This document shows, piece by piece, positions 6,600-8,659 of a stretch of DNA of 8,659 bases. The notes below the pieces were generated by a model that searched no databases, was not told the origin of the DNA, and saw nothing but the letters and a program-made list of their open reading frames with translations. A program made the position numbers and the translations under genes. The stretch covers positions 1 to 8,659 of the forward strand of contig JAJZAG010000152.1 in NCBI GenBank assembly GCA_021799555.1. The letters are read 5' to 3'. This stretch comes from Deltaproteobacteria bacterium. GTDB taxonomy: Bacteria > Desulfobacterota > Binatia > Binatales > Binataceae. Numbering within the stretch: the stretch's first letter is position 1; each line of letters begins with the position of its first letter.

Positions 6600-7322
6600 C
6601 TAATTTCCCGCATCCGGAACCCTGGATTGCGTGCTGACGGACCCAAGGCATTCGTTGGTCGAACCTTTACCCCCAGGCGCCGGAGCACCCACCGGATGCT
6701 GGCCACATACGGCGGAATCGCACTGGCCGGCAGGCGTTATCACGGCAGAGTCCGCATCGACCGCCTCGCCGTTCAGGTCCTCGCCCATCGGGCAAATGCA
6801 GGTTGCGGTTCTGACGCCGCGGATTTTTTTCTTGTCGATCGTGCAGGCAAAGCTGAAACAGTTCGCGAACGATGCGCCATCGCCGTCGCTCGCCGCGCAA
6901 ACCTGCATCGACACCGCCGATTTCGCAGGCTTACGGCTCCAATTTGTGGCGGCCTGTGGAATGTTACTTTTCGGCCAGTAGAGTGACCATACCTGCCCTT
7001 TGCCGGGAGCCTTGCAGTCTCCCTGCATATTGCCGCCGTTTACGTCCGCGATCGCCGGTCCGTCGAAGACGGGACAGGTGCATGCGGCCGCTGGAAACGT
7101 TGCGGTTGCAGGACCATTCGCCGTGTTCACATCGATCGTGCCTCCGGTCGGCGTGCAGGTCGAGGCTGCGCACAGTGCGTAGGGACCTTTACATATTCGG
7201 AGGCCATAAAGAACGTTAACGAGATTGGAATTCGAGGAAGTGAGTGGAGCTTGAGCATGTGCGGAGCCTGCGAACGATCCGACGATCAGCAGTATGGTCG
7301 CGGCAGCCAGGTAACGACCCAT
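6600..7322 (-). CDS. Secreted cysteine-rich protein of unknown function with internal duplication
   Basis: I do not recognise the family. The 240-residue product starts with a Sec signal peptide (MGRYLAAATILLIVGSFAG, cleavage likely after SAHA near residue 23), so it should be exported. The mature part has 14 cysteines, an even number consistent with disulfides. Two halves share a pattern: a C-x4-C pair (LCAASTCT; NCFSFACT), then a C-x-C-P motif (CTCPVFDG; CICPMGED), then further cysteines (GDCKAPG; GQCDSAVC), implying a duplicated disulfide-rich domain. No catalytic motif, haem CxxCH site or membrane anchor is seen. ATG at 7322 was chosen over an upstream in-frame start because it has an ideal Shine-Dalgarno (AAGGAGGG, 7 bases away) and creates the signal peptide. 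A sigma-70-like promoter lies at 7408-7435, so it is probably a single-gene unit. Confidence 0.85.
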   Translation of the reverse strand: MGRYLAAATILLIVGSFAGSAHAQAPLTSSNSNLVNVLYGLRICKGPYALCAASTCTPTGGTIDVNTANGPATATFPAAACTCPVFDGPAIADVNGGNMQGDCKAPGKGQVWSLYWPKSNIPQAATNWSRKPAKSAVSMQVCAASDGDGASFANCFSFACTIDKKKIRGVRTATCICPMGEDLNGEAVDADSAVITPAGQCDSAVCGQHPVGAPAPGGKGSTNECLGSVSTQSRVPDAGN

Positions 7323-7407
7323 CAGAATGCCCTCCTTATCTACGTCTACGACAATCGGAATAAAGCCGAATTCCCGTTTTGTCCCTCTCCAGCGCCTAGT
7401 TCGCAGG

Positions 7408-7435
7408 ATAGTACAAATTACCTGCACCCTGTAAA
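7408..7435 (-). promoter_or_regulatory. Sigma-70-like promoter for the cysteine-rich gene
   Basis: On the minus strand TTTACA (7435-7430) and TACTAT (7413-7408) are separated by 16 bases, a good match to the housekeeping consensus. Transcription would begin near 7400, leaving a leader of about 78 bases that ends in the strong Shine-Dalgarno of the cysteine-rich gene. Confidence 0.6.
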
Positions 7436-7923
7436 TCGGTCCGCTTGAAATGCGAATTTGTTCGGCTCGTCGGCGTACCCGAAAGGTACAGGCGACGAGG
7501 TTCCGGCCGGTGCTCAAGACAGACTGAATTGGCTGGAACATCATCGGCGCGCACTGCAAGTCAGCCCGGCGTTGGCGCACCCGGTTTAATCAGGCGGCGG
7601 TCCGGCGCTTCTGGCATGGCGCAGTCAGCTATTTTTCCGCATGCCACGCGCGGGGTGGCGGCACTCCGCGGTTGCACCGCGTTATGGGTCGCAGCGTGAA
7701 TCGCCGGTGGCGGGATGCTTGGTAGAATCGAGGTGAGTGTTTCCCGGTTACCGCCGCTACCGGTTTACGCATGCGTCAGCCTTGCGCGACAAAGACTGCC
7801 TGCTCGAATGCGGCGCGCTCAAGAAGTGAAACCGCCCACAACGCACACAACACGGCGTTTCTTACCTATAAAGCACCGTTTCGTCTGCTCTCACCTCTTT
7901 GTTCTGCAATAGTTAACTTATTG
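7436..7923. other. Gene-free stretch left of the MerR-type promoter
   Basis: About 490 bases with no convincing gene. Plus-strand frames (7445-7699, 7715-7912, 7771-7956) give low-complexity products with no family resemblance. An ATG-less plus frame at 7528-7725 reads SARRWRTRF and AVRRFWHGAVSYF, faintly like a helix-turn-helix protein, but too weak to annotate as a gene. The hairpin at 7466-7499 is the only clear structure. Base composition turns AT-richer after about 7860, approaching the promoter at 7924. Confidence 0.5.
7466..7499. repeat. Imperfect stem-loop upstream of the cysteine-rich gene promoter
   Basis: CTCGTCG (7466-7472) pairs with CGACGAG (7493-7499) and, after one mismatch and a bulge, GTACC (7475-7479) pairs with GGTAC (7485-7489) around the loop CGAAA. 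It sits about 30 bases upstream of the -35 box of the leftward promoter. Its length and tight tetraloop-like loop resemble REP-type intergenic repeats or a structured RNA element. No T-tract follows on either strand. Confidence 0.4.
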
Positions 7924-7954
7924 TTGACTTTTACACTAACCAGGAGTGTAAAAT
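7924..7954 (+). promoter_or_regulatory. MerR-type promoter/operator: 19-bp spacer with perfect dyad
   Basis: TTGACT (7924-7929) and TAAAAT (7949-7954) are separated by 19 bases, two more than optimal. The interval holds a perfect dyad: TTTTACACT (7929-7937) and AGTGTAAAA (7945-7953) around AACCAGG. An overlong spacer with a dyad between the boxes is the hallmark of promoters activated by DNA distortion by MerR-family regulators (MerR, SoxR, BmrR and relatives). Predicted transcription starts near 7961, which coincides with an ATG of a 20-codon frame ending at 8023; a second in-frame ATG at 7982 has AGGGGA upstream. No MerR-family gene is visible in the window. Confidence 0.6.
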
Positions 7955-8299
7955 AGCAACATGGACGCAAAGGGGACTTCTATGATACCGCCGCGATTTC
8001 TCCGCAGGGACCGCGATCTGTGAAGGATTGGAGGAAGCTGGCTTGAGACGGCGCACGGAGAACTGTTGGCGTGCCACGCAGTGCTCTCATTCGAGTGAAC
8101 GGCGTGGTGATCGCTTTGACGGCTTAAAGCATGGCCACCTTTGCCCGAAGGAATCTCTAATTGTTCAAGCCGACGCAAGGAAAGTGCGGTGGAAACCCGA
8201 TGCGTTGACGGATTGGCGGTTCGTACCCGAACCGCAAGAGGTCGTGGGCGCAGGGCTGTTGGGTGGGGAGGACGTCGCGAATCCTGCCTGGGTGTCAGA
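7955..8299. other. Leader-like stretch between the MerR-type promoter and the right-end CDS
   Basis: About 345 bases without a convincing gene. It begins with a 20-codon plus-strand frame (7961-8023) at the predicted transcription start, followed by an overlapping TTG-started frame (8028-8405) that runs into the right-end CDS in another frame and looks non-coding in its second half. The minus-strand frame 8165-8563 also overlaps. There is one clean hairpin (8216-8235). It could be a long regulatory leader, a non-coding RNA or decayed coding sequence. Confidence 0.4.
8216..8235. repeat. Perfect 8-bp stem-loop with TACC loop
   Basis: GCGGTTCG (8216-8223) and CGAACCGC (8228-8235) are exact complements around TACC. 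It lies 65 bases upstream of the right-end CDS and, if the 7924 promoter is used, inside its transcript. There is no T-tract. Confidence 0.45.
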
Positions 8300-8659
8300 A
8301 TGGACGGGGAATTCGGTGGTCACGAACTCCAACTCGTCGCCGAGGTTGCCCGCGCGATCGCGGGATCGATCGATAACCTGTCCGGCAAGTGGCTGGCAGC
8401 CGTAGAAACCGATTCGGCCGACTGGTACGGCTTGCGCTCCTCGAGCGCGTTTAGGTTGAAGCTTCGCGAGCTGCTCAGGCGCGGAAACCAGTGCCTGAGT
8501 GCAGGTGAAATCGATGGATTTCTGCGGACCATTAAGCTTGCCTACGAGCGGGTCCGGATGCATTCGGGCACCGGGAACGCGGGTGGGTTGCTCGATCCGG
8601 AGCGGATCGTCGCCACGGTGTCGGCGGCCTGGAGAGTGCTGGATGAGGAGATAAACGTA
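8300..8659 (+). CDS. Hypothetical protein, partial at right edge
   Basis: I do not recognise this protein. The frame from the ATG at 8300 is open for 120 codons to the window edge and has the strong G/C third-position bias of the real genes here. The product (MDGEFGGHELQLVAEVARAI at its start) reads as soluble and mainly alpha-helical, with amphipathic stretches such as AFRLKLRELLRRGNQ and ERIVATVSAAWRVLDEEIN; no signal peptide, membrane segment or catalytic motif is visible. The ATG lacks a good Shine-Dalgarno. The frame is open back to 8120, so GTG 8189 or TTG 8213 are alternatives, but the upstream residues are arginine-rich and look non-coding. It is the first sizeable gene downstream of the MerR-type promoter at 7924, about 340 bases away, and could be its target. 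Confidence 0.65.
   Translation, partial: MDGEFGGHELQLVAEVARAIAGSIDNLSGKWLAAVETDSADWYGLRSSSAFRLKLRELLRRGNQCLSAGEIDGFLRTIKLAYERVRMHSGTGNAGGLLDPERIVATVSAAWRVLDEEINV

Noticed and set aside
7323..7580. 86-codon N-terminal extension of the cysteine-rich protein
   Set aside because: It would bury the signal peptide and run through the promoter; the ATG at 7322 has the ideal ribosome site.
8028..8405. 125-codon plus-strand frame starting at TTG
   Set aside because: Its second half overlaps the better supported CDS at 8300 in another frame, and the product has no family resemblance; kept only as part of the leader description.
8165..8563. 132-codon minus-strand frame
   Set aside because: It is antisense to the 8300 CDS, and its Ser/Pro/Thr-rich composition is typical of a shadow frame.

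Overview
The window is GC-rich bacterial DNA with compact coding and strong NNS codon bias. It carries a bacterial alanyl-tRNA synthetase, a PhoH-type ATPase, a lipobox-bearing VWA protein and a Sec-exported cysteine-rich protein. Gene content fits a Gram-negative-type, high-GC bacterium. The VWA protein resembles the VWFA-related family that is abundant in Acidobacteria and also found in deltaproteobacterial and uncultured lineages, so I would not name a phylum from this alone. I see no tRNA, rRNA or CRISPR array.

Layout. Nearly everything recognisable is on the minus strand. From the left: phoH (1-921, running off the left edge, apparently starting at AUU), a 110-base nested inverted repeat (1006-1115), alaS (1121-3787), and about 790 bases without a convincing gene (3788-4581) that hold three separate dyad symmetries. 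Next come a VWA-domain lipoprotein (4582-5658), an inverted repeat (5819-5858), a pair of direct repeats that may be an insertion-sequence end (5861-5930), and a frameshifted C-terminal scrap of an RHS/YD-repeat protein (5936-6191). After a non-coding stretch there is a secreted 14-cysteine protein of unknown function with an internal duplication (6600-7322) and its own promoter (7408-7435).

The right end (7436-8659) is different. It has no intact gene for about 860 bases. On the plus strand at 7924-7954 there is a clear promoter with an overlong 19-base spacer filled by a perfect 9+9 dyad, the architecture of MerR-family-controlled promoters. Only a 20-codon frame follows directly. A partial plus-strand CDS of unknown function starts around 8300 and leaves the window.

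How it fits together. alaS and phoH are housekeeping genes in the same direction, separated by a strong stem-loop. The middle and right parts look like an accessory region: a broken RHS scrap, repeat ends, orphan envelope and secreted proteins, and promoter-like islands without matching genes. No complete novel multi-gene system can be demonstrated. The best leads are the AUU start of phoH, the MerR-type promoter with no obvious regulator or target, and the duplicated cysteine-rich exported protein.
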